The position numbers and the translations under genes are program-made. From NCBI GenBank assembly GCA_028691445.1, contig JAQUZH010000003.1:1-41969 (forward strand): a DNA stretch of 41,969 bases. Reading direction: 5' to 3'. Below the pieces are notes generated by a model, which was not told where the DNA came from, searched no databases, and saw nothing but the letters and a program-made list of their open reading frames with translations. This document shows, piece after piece, positions 25,535-35,111 of the stretch. The first letter of the stretch is position 1. The number at the start of each line of letters is the position of its first letter. Origin of the DNA: Bacteroidales bacterium (GTDB lineage Bacteria; Bacteroidota; Bacteroidia; Bacteroidales; JAQUTK01).

Positions 25535-28500
25535 ATGTCATACATAAAACCTCAATGGATGAAAAGCAATAATTATTCTTCAGCGAGAATTCTGCTTCTT
25601 GTAATTTTCTCGCTCATTTTAAACAACGTGTCTGCTTATGACCCGACACGAGTAGCTCGGCCTTGTCCGGCTGGAACAACAGATCCACTTCCTGATGGGT
25701 GGGCTTTTAGGGATATCGGTAATATTACACCTGCTACTGACTGGTGCTATAATGCAACGAAAGGTCAGTATTATCTCAAAGCTTATGGTAATGAGACCTA
25801 CGGTTCGACTCCTGACGAATGTGGATTCCTCTATTTTCAAACTGACGAAGATAAACAGGTCAGTGTACGTATTATGGATGCTGAAGTTGTAAATAACACC
25901 GCAGCAAAAGGGTTTATTATGATTCGTGGAGGATTGGCTGATGACGATCCTATGGTCTATGTTGAGGTTAAAACTCAAAATAACAACCAAATCTGTTTTT
26001 GCTGGCGATTACAAAAAGCCAGTGCAAATGGTTCGGCAAGTGGTCTATGTATTCAATCAGGAACAATAGGAAGTACTTTTAACCCACCAAACTGTTATCC
26101 ACGTTGGATAAAGTTTGTGCGTCAGGGTCTATATACAACAGCCTTCCATAAAGATGACGTCGAGGGAGCTTCATGGGTGAAAATTGATGCTGTCAAAAGA
26201 CTTGAATTAAAAGGAAAGGCTTACATGGGTATCGGTTCTTGCTCTGTGTTAAACAGTGGTTCTTACGGTGGTGACCGTACAAAACCGGGAATCTTTATTT
26301 TCGATAACCTAGCTGTTCAGGAAATTGATGTTCCTTATGAATTATTGTATCCAGAATCAGTGGAATCATCTTTTGCTGAAAATATTAAACCTGGAAGACA
26401 AAAAGATATTGATATTACTTCCGTTTTTGGACACGCGCTTGGAGAATATTTTACGATTGATGTCGAGTCTGTTGATCCCTCTATTGCAGAAGTGTATTTC
26501 TGGGAGAAAGCAGTAAAAGATCCAACTGATGGAGAAGAATACCGTAAATTTGTACATATCAAAGGACTCCGTGAAGGTGTAACTTCTGTGAAGATGACTT
26601 GTACAATCAATGGATATACGATGACTACCGATTATGCAGTGAATGTGTCGGATGGTAAATCAAAACCGAAAACAGCAAGTACTTCTGCTCCTTTTGGATG
26701 GGACCTTGTTAATATGGAGGTTCCTGTTGAACCCAACCTTGTATGGGGCCAGGAGTTTGTGACCAAGAGATTGAGTATCAGCAAGAAATTCCCTGTGTTT
26801 ATTGGAAGTTGGGAGTATGATTGGGGTGGAATCGGTGTTGGAAACTATTCTAAGATTCAGGGTAATAACGATCCTACAACTATTACTTCTTCAGAGATGT
26901 ATGTGTCGGGAGCAGAGGCCTATCGCTTCCGCGAAGAAAGGGTTCAGTATCGGATAGCCGATGGATTTGCAAAAGATACCATTCGCTCTGAGAATGGAGG
27001 ATCTGCTATAGATCTTGCGTTCCTTACTAAAAACTCGTCTGCCGATTCAAGCTCGTTTACAAGCGGCAAACAAGACTTGTTGTTTGTTGTATCAAAAGAT
27101 GCGAGTGGTACTGTCGTTTGGGATGAATGTAAAGGTTTCTGGACGCAACGTATTGGCTATACAGATAGAGCAACTGGCCTTCCTGTTCGCGGCTTGCCCT
27201 ATATTACGAATATATTGGCAGGAGACTGGGTCTCTTATACCGTATACGCTCCCCGTGCAGGTTATTATATTGTATCTCCGATTGCTGCATGTAAAAATGC
27301 AAACAAGTCTCTGCGTGTTGATGTGAATGGTATTATGCAGGTTCCTGATCTTGCTATCACGAAGGGTAACAATGGTTATGACTGGAAAAAAGGTGGCTCT
27401 GGACTTATATTATTAGCTCAGGGAAAGAATCAGATTAAGTTTATAGCCAATTCACCTGACTTTAACTTGTTAGGTTTCAAGATGCTCTTTAAAATCCCAA
27501 GTAAGGAGCCATACTCTGGACTTCATTATGATGGGAATAAATACATGCATCCCGAAGAGATAGTTGACACCACTTTGTTGGCAGAAGATGAATATGTGAC
27601 TTATGATTCAATCAAACGTATTTATCCGACCGCAACAGAGGCAGACAAACTAATTATGGATTCAGTGATGCTTTCTTATCCCAAAATTAAAATCTTTAAT
27701 ACGGATAAGATCATATCCAAATTCCGTAGCCAGCTGGATAGTATGCAGATTCCTGTTTCTACGAATGCAGAAAAGCTCATGGCATTGGATTCTATCAAGA
27801 GCAAACTTACTAACTCGATTGATTCGCTCTCCTTTGTTACGACTCAACAGACAAACATGAAACATATTGATGTGACAAGTTATCTGTACAAGAAAGGATA
27901 TGATCCGAAAAAACCGATCGAGATTTCCATGAAGATTGATTCGATTGCTAATGCAGGACGTGGTACGTTTATGGGAATTATGCTTCGTACATTGTTTAAT
28001 GACAAAGTAGCTCCAAACTCTCCTTGTGTTTCCTATGGTATTGGGTCGTATGAGGGTGGTCGTTTGAGCTATCGCTGGGGATATAATTACGACTTTAAGA
28101 AAATGGATAATGAGAATATCGCTCAGGATGTTTATCTTAAGATTCGCTTAAATTACTATGCACCTGATTATCTGACAGCCTATTATTCGTATGATAACCT
28201 CTTCTGGTGGGAATTTCTTGCTGATCCTTTGAAGGTCACTTTCCTTTCTGAGAATGGAGTGGATGACAATATCGCAATCGGTTTGTACCTTACAGGTGGA
28301 ACGTTTGCAAGTGATGCTTGTCTGGCTCTTGGAAATACAAGAAATTTTGTGATCAAACAATATGATCGTGTGGATGAGTTTGAAAACTATTATTCACAGG
28401 CTGATATGAATAATCTGCCCTTGTCTATGAGTTCAACTACGGTTTCCAAAGGTACTCCTGTTCAGATTTCATTTAATGTGATCAAACCCGGACGTGTAAC

Positions 28501-28687
28501 TATGAAGGTGTATGACATCTATGGTGTATTAAAAGAAACAGTTATGGATGAATATCAACCGTTCAATAAGGATGCAGTTACTGAGACGCATACCTTCACA
28601 AATTTGACTGAGACAGGTGTTTATTTGTTGAGATTGGAAGGACCTAACAACGAACAATATGTTCGATTCAGATATACTGCTGAATAA
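25535..28687 (+). CDS. T9SS-secreted multidomain protein with CBM6-like module
   Basis: 1050 aa from the ATG at 25535; the ATG at 25559 (residue 9) gives a cleaner signal peptide (cleavage after NVSA) and may be the true start. Residues ~35-265 form a LamG/pectate-lyase-like beta-sandwich, ~275-372 an Ig-like (BIG2-type) domain, ~380-560 a region with WEYDWGGIGVG and two possible catalytic-looking acidic stretches but no known motif, ~560-650 a CBM6-like domain (GDWVSYTVYAPRAGYYIVSP to NLLGFKM), ~780-950 a second beta-sandwich similar in kind to the first, and ~962-1050 a T9SS type A sorting domain (VSKGTPVQISFNV, then TGVYLLRLEGP). I recognise no enzyme signature; a surface glycan-binding role is inferred. 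A 20-bp-stem terminator follows. Confidence 0.85.
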   Translation: MSYIKPQWMKSNNYSSARILLLVIFSLILNNVSAYDPTRVARPCPAGTTDPLPDGWAFRDIGNITPATDWCYNATKGQYYLKAYGNETYGSTPDECGFLYFQTDEDKQVSVRIMDAEVVNNTAAKGFIMIRGGLADDDPMVYVEVKTQNNNQICFCWRLQKASANGSASGLCIQSGTIGSTFNPPNCYPRWIKFVRQGLYTTAFHKDDVEGASWVKIDAVKRLELKGKAYMGIGSCSVLNSGSYGGDRTKPGIFIFDNLAVQEIDVPYELLYPESVESSFAENIKPGRQKDIDITSVFGHALGEYFTIDVESVDPSIAEVYFWEKAVKDPTDGEEYRKFVHIKGLREGVTSVKMTCTINGYTMTTDYAVNVSDGKSKPKTASTSAPFGWDLVNMEVPVEPNLVWGQEFVTKRLSISKKFPVFIGSWEYDWGGIGVGNYSKIQGNNDPTTITSSEMYVSGAEAYRFREERVQYRIADGFAKDTIRSENGGSAIDLAFLTKNSSADSSSFTSGKQDLLFVVSKDASGTVVWDECKGFWTQRIGYTDRATGLPVRGLPYITNILAGDWVSYTVYAPRAGYYIVSPIAACKNANKSLRVDVNGIMQVPDLAITKGNNGYDWKKGGSGLILLAQGKNQIKFIANSPDFNLLGFKMLFKIPSKEPYSGLHYDGNKYMHPEEIVDTTLLAEDEYVTYDSIKRIYPTATEADKLIMDSVMLSYPKIKIFNTDKIISKFRSQLDSMQIPVSTNAEKLMALDSIKSKLTNSIDSLSFVTTQQTNMKHIDVTSYLYKKGYDPKKPIEISMKIDSIANAGRGTFMGIMLRTLFNDKVAPNSPCVSYGIGSYEGGRLSYRWGYNYDFKKMDNENIAQDVYLKIRLNYYAPDYLTAYYSYDNLFWWEFLADPLKVTFLSENGVDDNIAIGLYLTGGTFASDACLALGNTRNFVIKQYDRVDEFENYYSQADMNNLPLSMSSTTVSKGTPVQISFNVIKPGRVTMKVYDIYGVLKETVMDEYQPFNKDAVTETHTFTNLTETGVYLLRLEGPNNEQYVRFRYTAE

Positions 28688-28700
28688 GATCCGTATATAT

Positions 28701-28747
28701 AAAAAGAATAGCCGCGAAGATTATCTTCGCGGCTATTCTTTTTATGA
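28701..28747. terminator. Terminator with perfect 20-bp stem
   Basis: AAAAAGAATAGCCGCGAAGA (28701-28720) is exactly complementary to 28724-28743, with loop TTA. The A/T flanks make it usable on both strands, serving the convergent radical SAM gene too. Confidence 0.95.
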
Positions 28748-28860
28748 GCATGTTTAATCTTAAGTATTTCTGTTTATTTGTAGCAATCAGACATGATGCA
28801 GAACACATAACACAAAACTTGCATCGTATCTTAATAATAAGGAGAATGGATGATGACCTC

Positions 28861-29778
28861 TTACAGGGCTTTGCCTTGCCAGCTGTCTCGCTCTTCCATT
28901 CGATGGATCAGTTTGTGAGTAAATTCGTAGTTTTTAAGTCCCCAGTCCGGCGCAATTAGCAACTCTTTGGGAGACTGAGAAGTGAAACGTTCTACCACGA
29001 TTGATTGAGGAAGCCTTTCAAGAAAGTCAATCACCAGATCAATATATTCTTCTACGGTAAAGATATGAAACAGTTGAGGGTTGCTTTGATACTCCTGAGC
29101 CATTCGTGTCATCCGTATCAGTTGTAGCTGGTGTAGTTTTAACGTGTTGAGTGGGAGTGTGGCAATCCGGTCGGCATGAAGCAGAATATCTTCGTGCGTC
29201 TCGCCTGGAAGTCCTAATATCATGTGCGCTCCGGTTAGAAGTCCGGCCTCAGAAGTGCGAATAATAGCCTCTTTAGCTTGAAGCCAGGTATGCCCTCTAT
29301 TGATTTGAATCAACGTCTCATCTTTGGTACTTTCTAGTCCGTATTCAATCAGAATAAAAGCACGTTTCGAAAGTTCGCTCAGAAACTCAAGTAAATTGTC
29401 AGGCATACAATCCGGACGAGTGCCGATGACAAGTCCGACCACACCTTCCACCCTCAAAGCTTCTTTGTACAGATCTTTTAATTTCTGTAGTTCGGCGTAA
29501 GTATTCGTGTAGGCTTGAAAGTAGGCCAGGTATCGCATCGAAGGATACTTGCGGGCAAAGAAAGCAATACCCTCGGTCAGCTGTTGGGAGATGCTTTTTC
29601 CGGTGTGACAGTAGTCCGGACTGAATGTCTGGTTGTTGCAATACGTACATCCGCCTGTCCCAATACTACCATCTCTATTGGGACAAGTGAATCCGGCATG
29701 CACAGAGATTTTCTGTGTTTTTCCGTTCAGATAGCTTGCAAGAAAGGGTGAAAAAGGGGTATAGCGGTATGAGTCCAT
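28861..29778 (-). CDS. Radical SAM protein, YhcC/TIGR01212 type
   Basis: 305 aa. The cluster ligands are spaced as in this family: Cys32 in GFTCPNRDG, then Cys44 and Cys47 in GGCTYC, which bind [4Fe-4S] and SAM. Family marks follow: YFQAYTNTYA near 107, VGLVIGTRPDC near 135, LIEYGLES near 163, INRGHTW near 180 and HMILGLPGETHED near 206. The substrate is not established; relatives are Elp3-like. It is transcribed alone from a -7 box 25 bp upstream that lies back to back with the promoter of the DPP IV gene. Confidence 0.93.
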   Translation of the reverse strand: MDSYRYTPFSPFLASYLNGKTQKISVHAGFTCPNRDGSIGTGGCTYCNNQTFSPDYCHTGKSISQQLTEGIAFFARKYPSMRYLAYFQAYTNTYAELQKLKDLYKEALRVEGVVGLVIGTRPDCMPDNLLEFLSELSKRAFILIEYGLESTKDETLIQINRGHTWLQAKEAIIRTSEAGLLTGAHMILGLPGETHEDILLHADRIATLPLNTLKLHQLQLIRMTRMAQEYQSNPQLFHIFTVEEYIDLVIDFLERLPQSIVVERFTSQSPKELLIAPDWGLKNYEFTHKLIHRMEERDSWQGKAL

Positions 29779-29803
29779 TCTGTTAAGTGCTTCAAATAGA
29801 TTG

Positions 29804-29811
29804 CAAATGTA
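29804..29811 (-). promoter_or_regulatory. -7 box (TACATTTG) for the YhcC-type gene
   Basis: A perfect TAnnTTTG on the minus strand, 25 bp before the start. It is 32 bp from the opposing -7 box of the DPP IV gene, so the two polymerases would compete for overlapping DNA. Confidence 0.6.
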
Positions 29812-29843
29812 TGAAAATCGTGGCGATTTAAAGTTGGTTTTTA

Positions 29844-29851
29844 TACCTTTG
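29844..29851 (+). promoter_or_regulatory. -7 box (TACCTTTG) for the DPP IV gene
   Basis: A perfect TAnnTTTG, 43 bp before the ATG. The leader contains AAGTTATAACTT (29877-29868 region), a short palindrome of unknown meaning. Confidence 0.6.
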
Positions 29852-29894
29852 TGACCAGAAAGCCGAAGTTATAACTTCATAATACGAACATTAT

Positions 29895-32084
29895 ATGAAA
29901 AAAGGATCCATATTGTTACTAGCTGCTCTTTTCGGATCAATGACCCTGATGGGCAATGCCAAAGAGAGTTCCTATTCGCTGGATGATTACTTAAATGGTA
30001 AGTATTCAGCCAAACAAGTCAGCGCGCCCAATCCATTACCTGATGGAGAATCGTTCACTCGTCTCTCTGCAGACAGGAAATCAATTCTGAAGTACTCTTG
30101 GAAGAGTGGCAAACTTATTGATACGCTCTTTTCTACCTCCACTGCCAAAGAATGTACGATTAAGACAATCCAGGGATATCAGTTCAGCAAGGACGGAGGC
30201 AAAATACTAGTCTATACAGAGCGTGAGAATATCTACCGCCGTTCCTTTAAAGCAGAATATTATGTGTATACGGTGATGAGAAACCGCATCGAACCATTAA
30301 GTACCGGAAAACAACAGATGGCAACACTCTCGCCTGATGGTCGTATGGTTGCTTTTGTCAGAGATAATAATCTCTATCTGAAGAAACTCGATTTTGGTAC
30401 TGAGTCTGCTATAACCAAAGACGGTGAGATGAACAAGATTATCAATGGATTGCCCGACTGGGTCTATGAGGAAGAGTTCTCTACCAATCAGTCCTTTGAC
30501 TGGTCGCCCGATAATGAAATCCTTGCTTTTATCCGTTACGACGAGAGTGCTGTGAAGGAATATTCGTTTGATTATTATGGAGGAATGAGTCCTGTTCATA
30601 CAAATTCATCCCTTTATCCGCAACCATACAGATTTAAATATCCGAAGGCCGGCGAAGAAAATTCCAAAGTATCTGTGCATACATACGATGTGAAGACAAA
30701 AGATATCAAGAAGATGAAACTTCAGTTGGATGAAGATGGCTATATCCCTCGTATTCGCTTTACACCACAAGGCGAACTGGCTATCTTTACATATAATAGG
30801 CATCAGAATGTGTTGAATATGTATTACGCCAATCCAAGATCTGCCGTATGTAAAGGGGTTTTGAAAGAAGAAAATGAATATTATATTGAGCCTGATAAGC
30901 TCGATCAGTTACAATTTACCTCTAATCATATCGTAGCCCTTAATGAGAATGACGGATATATGCATGCTTATCTCTATTCACTCACAGGGGTGCCGGTTCG
31001 CCAGCTAACCAAAGGAGAATTTGAAATAACCAAACTGATTGGTTATGACGAACTGACCCAGACCTTGTATTATGAGTCTTCCGAACAATCACCGTTACGA
31101 AGAGCTGCCTACAAGATTGATTCAAAAGGAAAAAAGACGTTGCTCACTCCTGATTTGGGAATGAATCAAACGGTTTTCAGTAGCAATTACCAATACTTTC
31201 AGAATACATTCAGTAATATCTCGACACCTCCGATAGCAGCAGTGTATGAATCGGTCAAAGGGAAGAAACTATACACTTTGGAAGACAATGCCTCATTGAA
31301 AGAGCAACTGAAGAGTGCTAACCTGCCCAAAAAAGAGTTCTTTACTTTTTCAAATACCTCTGGGGAGACTTTGAACGGATATATGATAAAACCGACAGAC
31401 TTTGACGTGAATAAAAAATATCCGGTTTGGATGTATCAGTACAGCGGTCCAAATTCGCAGTCCGTTTTGGATCAGTATGGCTTAGGATGGGAACACTATC
31501 TTGCATCTCAGGGATATATCGTAGCCTGCGTGGATGGACGTGGCACTGGAGCTCGTGGAGAGAAATTCTGCAAATCGTATACTTACTGCAATCTTGGTAT
31601 GGCGGATGTAGATGATCAGATTGCTACAGCTAAATATCTCGGTTCACTCCCGTATGTAGAGGCTTCGCGTATCGGTATCTGGGGATGGAGCTATGGTGGA
31701 TATACCACCCTGATGGCTCTATCGCGTGGCAATGGCATCTTTAAAGCCGGTATAGCTGTTGCTCCTCCTACAAAATGGGATTTTTATGATACCGTTTATA
31801 CAGAACGCTACATGCGGACGCCGAAAGAAAACAAAGAGGGCTATGTCAACGGTTCGCCGTTGAGCCTTACTAGCAAATTGAAGGGTAAACTGCTGCTCAT
31901 ACATGGTACGGCAGATGATAATGTGCACTTCCAGCATTCCGCCGAATATGCAGAAACGCTGGTTCAGGCAGGTATTCAGTTTGAGATGCAGTATTATACC
32001 AATCGTGATCATAATATCAATGGTGGAAATACGCGCAAACATCTCTATACTCGGATGAGTCAGTTTATTTTCGATAATCTCTAA
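29895..32084 (+). CDS. Dipeptidyl peptidase IV (family S9B)
   Basis: 729 aa. Residues 1-22 are a signal peptide (GSMTLMGNAK). Residues ~30-480 form the eight-bladed beta-propeller, which includes the substrate-anchoring double Glu in DWVYEEEF (192-194), the S9B mark. The C-terminal alpha/beta hydrolase has nucleophile Ser599 (GWSYGGY), Asp674 (HGTADDNVHF) and His706 (RDHNI), in the order and spacing of human DPP4. It removes X-Pro or X-Ala dipeptides from the N-termini of peptides in the periplasm. It is single, with its own promoter and terminator. With the nearby secreted C1A protease it fits an asaccharolytic peptide-use side of the cell (inference). Confidence 0.97.
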   Translation: MKKGSILLLAALFGSMTLMGNAKESSYSLDDYLNGKYSAKQVSAPNPLPDGESFTRLSADRKSILKYSWKSGKLIDTLFSTSTAKECTIKTIQGYQFSKDGGKILVYTERENIYRRSFKAEYYVYTVMRNRIEPLSTGKQQMATLSPDGRMVAFVRDNNLYLKKLDFGTESAITKDGEMNKIINGLPDWVYEEEFSTNQSFDWSPDNEILAFIRYDESAVKEYSFDYYGGMSPVHTNSSLYPQPYRFKYPKAGEENSKVSVHTYDVKTKDIKKMKLQLDEDGYIPRIRFTPQGELAIFTYNRHQNVLNMYYANPRSAVCKGVLKEENEYYIEPDKLDQLQFTSNHIVALNENDGYMHAYLYSLTGVPVRQLTKGEFEITKLIGYDELTQTLYYESSEQSPLRRAAYKIDSKGKKTLLTPDLGMNQTVFSSNYQYFQNTFSNISTPPIAAVYESVKGKKLYTLEDNASLKEQLKSANLPKKEFFTFSNTSGETLNGYMIKPTDFDVNKKYPVWMYQYSGPNSQSVLDQYGLGWEHYLASQGYIVACVDGRGTGARGEKFCKSYTYCNLGMADVDDQIATAKYLGSLPYVEASRIGIWGWSYGGYTTLMALSRGNGIFKAGIAVAPPTKWDFYDTVYTERYMRTPKENKEGYVNGSPLSLTSKLKGKLLLIHGTADDNVHFQHSAEYAETLVQAGIQFEMQYYTNRDHNINGGNTRKHLYTRMSQFIFDNL

Positions 32085-32101
32085 TCCGTTTTCAAGCTAA
32101 T

Positions 32102-32145
32102 ACAAGAAGCGAGAATAATCTGCAGATTATTCTCGCTTCTTGTTT
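32102..32145. terminator. Perfect 42-bp palindrome acting as terminator
   Basis: Positions 32102-32143 read the same on both strands, 21 bases each way, with no free loop. It sits between the convergent DPP IV and methyltransferase genes, 17 bp and 6 bp from their stops, and serves both. Confidence 0.93.
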
Positions 32146-32148
32146 AGA

Positions 32149-32856
32149 TTATCCTTTGTATATAAGGAAGATGCAGGGCCTTTTCCCAATCTCCGTTTTC
32201 TTTCCTGCCCAAGCTTTTATGCGTTTTGTGACGATCCATTCATCTTCACAAGTGATATTGGCCGCGACACATAATTGAGTATCCTGCCGGCAGTTTTTGA
32301 TCAGATCCTCCAGTATCTTTTCGTTCCGGTAAGGTGTTTCAATAAAGATCTGTGTCTGATCTTCAGCGTAAGCTCTGGCTTCCAGCTTACGAATCATTTT
32401 TGCCCTTTCTGACGTTTCAATAGGAAGGTAACCATGAAAAGCAAAGCTTTGTCCGTTAAACCCACTTGCCATGAGAGACATCAGAATGGAGGAAGGACCC
32501 ACCAATGGAATCACTTTAAAGCCATTCATCTGCGCAAGTCTTACCACATCTGCACCCGGATCAGCTATTGCCGGACACCCCGCTTCAGAGATGACACCCA
32601 CGCTTTCTCCCAGACTTAAAGGTTTAATATAGCTCTCAATTATTTTGGGAGGAGTGTGTTGATTCAACTCGTAGAAGGTTAGTTTGTCAATATCAATCTC
32701 TCTGTCTGTCTTTTTTAAAAAGCGGCGCGCCGATCGTAAATCCTCAACAATGAAATGTCGAATAGAAAGAATCACTTCGCGATTGTAGGTCGGGAGTACC
32801 CTGTTAATCTCTGTCTCTCCCAAAGTAACCGGGATAAGGTATAAGGCAGTTTTCAT
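32149..32856 (-). CDS. RsmI-like SAM-dependent methyltransferase (tetrapyrrole methylase fold)
   Basis: 235 aa. It has the fold marks of RsmI: N-terminal LYLIPVTLGE, then HFIVEDLRSARRFL, SVGVISEAGCPAIADPG (86-101) and PLVGPSSILMSLMASG. RsmI 2'-O-methylates C1402 of 16S rRNA. This protein is ~45 residues shorter than typical RsmI, lacks its C-terminal domain, and differs in the active loop (SEAGCPAIADPG rather than SDAGTPLISDPG), so it is best called an RsmI paralogue of unknown target; a second, true rsmI may exist elsewhere. It starts 11 bp after the PAP2 gene, with which it appears to be co-transcribed. Confidence 0.88.
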   Translation of the reverse strand: MKTALYLIPVTLGETEINRVLPTYNREVILSIRHFIVEDLRSARRFLKKTDREIDIDKLTFYELNQHTPPKIIESYIKPLSLGESVGVISEAGCPAIADPGADVVRLAQMNGFKVIPLVGPSSILMSLMASGFNGQSFAFHGYLPIETSERAKMIRKLEARAYAEDQTQIFIETPYRNEKILEDLIKNCRQDTQLCVAANITCEDEWIVTKRIKAWAGKKTEIGKRPCIFLIYKG

Positions 32857-32867
32857 ATTTCAGTTAG

Positions 32868-33470
32868 TTAAAACCATTTTTTCGGCTGATATTTTCGGAT
32901 CAGCCACTGGTTCAGTTTGTAATTAAGCCATGCACTTCCAGCTCCTAACGCCGCACCGCATAGTATATCTGTGGGGTAATGAACACCCTCGTACATACGT
33001 GCAAATCCGACACCTCCAGCCCATAAAAAGGAGGGCGCAATGACATACCACTTCGGATAAGTGATTGACAATGCTGTAGCAACTGAGAATGCTGCTGATG
33101 TGTGTGCTGATGGAAATGAACTGCTTTCTACATCATCGCGACAGATAATGCTGCTGTATCTGTTATAAGGCCGTTCGCGACGGATCGTGTGCTTCAACCC
33201 ATAAGAGATTACAGCTACTTCGCAGAGGGTACTCCCTACATATACAGCATCGAGTAATAGATCTTTGTCTTTGGTAATCAAAGAATAAAGACCCATTCCT
33301 GTCGGAATGCCAAACGATATCAAAGTGGTGGTATTGGACAGTATATTGCTGGATTGGTGTACAAAGCGGCTGTCAATATGGTTGACAGAGTTCAATATTC
33401 TGTAATCAAGGTTTTGAGCGGTTGCTGCGGTGCAATAAAAAACGAGTAAGCATAGCAGAAGCTGTTTCAT
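32868..33470 (-). CDS. PAP2-family membrane phosphatase
   Basis: 200 aa with a signal peptide (cleaved after TAQ, about residue 19). The three acid-phosphatase motifs are intact: Lys93 to Arg100-Pro101 (KHTIRRERP), SSFPSAH (Ser121, His123) and ARMYEGVHYPTD (Arg158, His164, Asp168). PAP2 enzymes remove phosphate from lipid phosphates such as undecaprenyl diphosphate or phosphatidylglycerophosphate. Most of the protein is periplasmic with a few short membrane segments. First gene of a two-gene operon with the RsmI paralogue; promoter back to back with gpmI. Confidence 0.92.
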   Translation of the reverse strand: MKQLLLCLLVFYCTAATAQNLDYRILNSVNHIDSRFVHQSSNILSNTTTLISFGIPTGMGLYSLITKDKDLLLDAVYVGSTLCEVAVISYGLKHTIRRERPYNRYSSIICRDDVESSSFPSAHTSAAFSVATALSITYPKWYVIAPSFLWAGGVGFARMYEGVHYPTDILCGAALGAGSAWLNYKLNQWLIRKYQPKKWF

Positions 33471-33495
33471 AACGAGATAAGTTTATTTGCACACG

Positions 33496-33503
33496 CAAAA
33501 GTA
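33496..33503 (-). promoter_or_regulatory. -7 box (TACTTTTG) for the PAP2 operon
   Basis: A perfect TAnnTTTG on the minus strand, 25 bp before the start; only 21 bp from the opposing gpmI -7 box. Confidence 0.6.
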
Positions 33504-33524
33504 AGACAATAATGGGAAAATCAT

Positions 33525-33532
33525 TACCTTTG
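33525..33532 (+). promoter_or_regulatory. -7 box (TACCTTTG) for gpmI
   Basis: A perfect TAnnTTTG, 41 bp before the gpmI start, in a divergent pair with the PAP2 promoter. Confidence 0.65.
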
Positions 33533-33573
33533 TACCCTCAAAAAGGAAACATAAATCAATAAATATCATCATT

Positions 33574-35097
33574 ATGGGTAAAAAAGCACTTCTCATGATT
33601 CTCGACGGATGGGGAATCGGTAACCATTCTAACGCAGATGTTATCTTTAATACACCCACCCCTTACTGGGATTCTCTTGTGAAAAATTATCCGAACTCAC
33701 AATTACAAGCTTCTGGCGAATATGTAGGACTTCCAGATGGACAGATGGGTAATTCAGAGGTAGGTCACTTGAATATTGGTGCCGGTCGTGTGGTTTACCA
33801 AGACCTGGTGAAGATCAATATTGCTTGTCGCGATAATAGTATCCTGAAGAATCCGGAGATTATCAATGCATTCTCCTATGCAAAAGAGAATAACGTGAAG
33901 ATACATTTTCTTGGATTGGTTTCTGACGGTGGGGTACACTCTTCTTTTGATCATCTCGTCAAACTGACCGATATTGCAAAGGAGTATGGCATTCAAAAAT
34001 CCTTCGTGCACTGCTTTATGGATGGTCGTGACACTGATCCCAGAAGCGGAAAAGGTTTTATTGAACAGCTGGAATCTCATCTTGCTACCAATGGAGGAAA
34101 AATTGCCTCTATCATAGGTCGTTTTTATGCCATGGATAGAGACAAACGTTGGGCTCGTGTGAAAGAGGCCTATGACCTTCTGGTAAGTGGAAAGGGAACT
34201 CCTTCTACAGATATGGTAGCTGCGATGCAAGCCTCTTATGATAACGAGGTGACAGACGAATTTGTGAAGGCAATTGTTCATGTAGATGCTGATGGCAAAC
34301 CGCTAGCTGTCATTGAACCGAACGATGTGGTTATCTTCTTCAATTACAGAAATGACCGTGCTAAAGAGCTGACTTTCGTTCTTACTCAGAATGATATGCC
34401 GGAAGAAGGAATGAAAACGTTGCCCCTTCAGTATTATACTATGACTCCGTATGACTCTTCTTTTAAGGGGTTGCATATCTTGTTTGATAAAGATAATGTT
34501 GAAAATACGCTGGGTGAGTTTGTTTCTTCCAAGGGTCTAAACCAATTGCATATTGCGGAAACTGAGAAATATGCGCATGTTACCTTCTTCTTCAATGGCG
34601 GTAGAGAATTACCCTTCGAGAATGAAGAACGTATATTGGTTCCATCGCCAAAAGTTGCTACTTACGACCTGAAGCCGGAAATGAGTGCTTATGAAGTGAA
34701 AGATAATCTCGTTGCTGCAATCAATGAGAACAAATTTGACTTTATCGTTGTCAACTATGCGAATGGTGACATGGTTGGTCACACCGGTATTTATGAAGCT
34801 ATAGAGAAAGCAGTAATTGCTGTTGATGATTGTGTGAAAGACACGATCGAGGCTGCAAAAGCGAATGGTTATGAGGCGATCATCATTGCGGATCACGGTA
34901 ATGCCGATAATGCAGTCAATGCTGATGGATCGGCTAATACGGCTCACTCATTGAACCCTGTTCCATTTGTATATGTAACAGAAAATAAGAACGCGCAGGT
35001 TGAGAATGGCAAGCTTGCTGATGTTGCTCCTTCTATCCTGTATATCATGGGATTGCAACAACCGGCTGATATGACTGGTCGTTCATTGATTAAATAA
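33574..35097 (+). CDS. gpmI: 2,3-bisphosphoglycerate-independent phosphoglycerate mutase
   Basis: 507 aa, the usual size. The alkaline-phosphatase superfamily core is clear: [10 protein letters not shown] at the N-terminus (metal ligand Asp11), nucleophile Ser61 in [29 protein letters not shown] near 148, [11 protein letters not shown] near 188, [13 protein letters not shown] near 394 and ADHGNADN near 443. It interconverts 3- and 2-phosphoglycerate in glycolysis with two Mn ions. It has its own promoter and a T-tract terminator immediately after. Confidence 0.98.
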   Translation: MGKKALLMILDGWGIGNHSNADVIFNTPTPYWDSLVKNYPNSQLQASGEYVGLPDGQMGNSEVGHLNIGAGRVVYQDLVKINIACRDNSILKNPEIINAFSYAKENNVKIHFLGLVSDGGVHSSFDHLVKLTDIAKEYGIQKSFVHCFMDGRDTDPRSGKGFIEQLESHLATNGGKIASIIGRFYAMDRDKRWARVKEAYDLLVSGKGTPSTDMVAAMQASYDNEVTDEFVKAIVHVDADGKPLAVIEPNDVVIFFNYRNDRAKELTFVLTQNDMPEEGMKTLPLQYYTMTPYDSSFKGLHILFDKDNVENTLGEFVSSKGLNQLHIAETEKYAHVTFFFNGGRELPFENEERILVPSPKVATYDLKPEMSAYEVKDNLVAAINENKFDFIVVNYANGDMVGHTGIYEAIEKAVIAVDDCVKDTIEAAKANGYEAIIIADHGNADNAVNADGSANTAHSLNPVPFVYVTENKNAQVENGKLADVAPSILYIMGLQQPADMTGRSLIK

Positions 35098-35111
35098 TTT
35101 GTTATTTATGG

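Noticed and set aside
22848-28687. Polysaccharide utilisation locus
   Set aside because: GH35 and CBM-like proteins are present, but there is no SusC/SusD pair, hybrid two-component system or anti-sigma factor in the window.
28744-28959. 71-codon + frame after the terminator
   Set aside because: Its second half is antisense to the YhcC-type gene and it has no promoter or family likeness.
33754-34281. 175-codon minus-strand frame inside gpmI
   Set aside because: Fully antisense to a highly conserved enzyme; rich in Ile/His as expected from complementing the gpmI codons.
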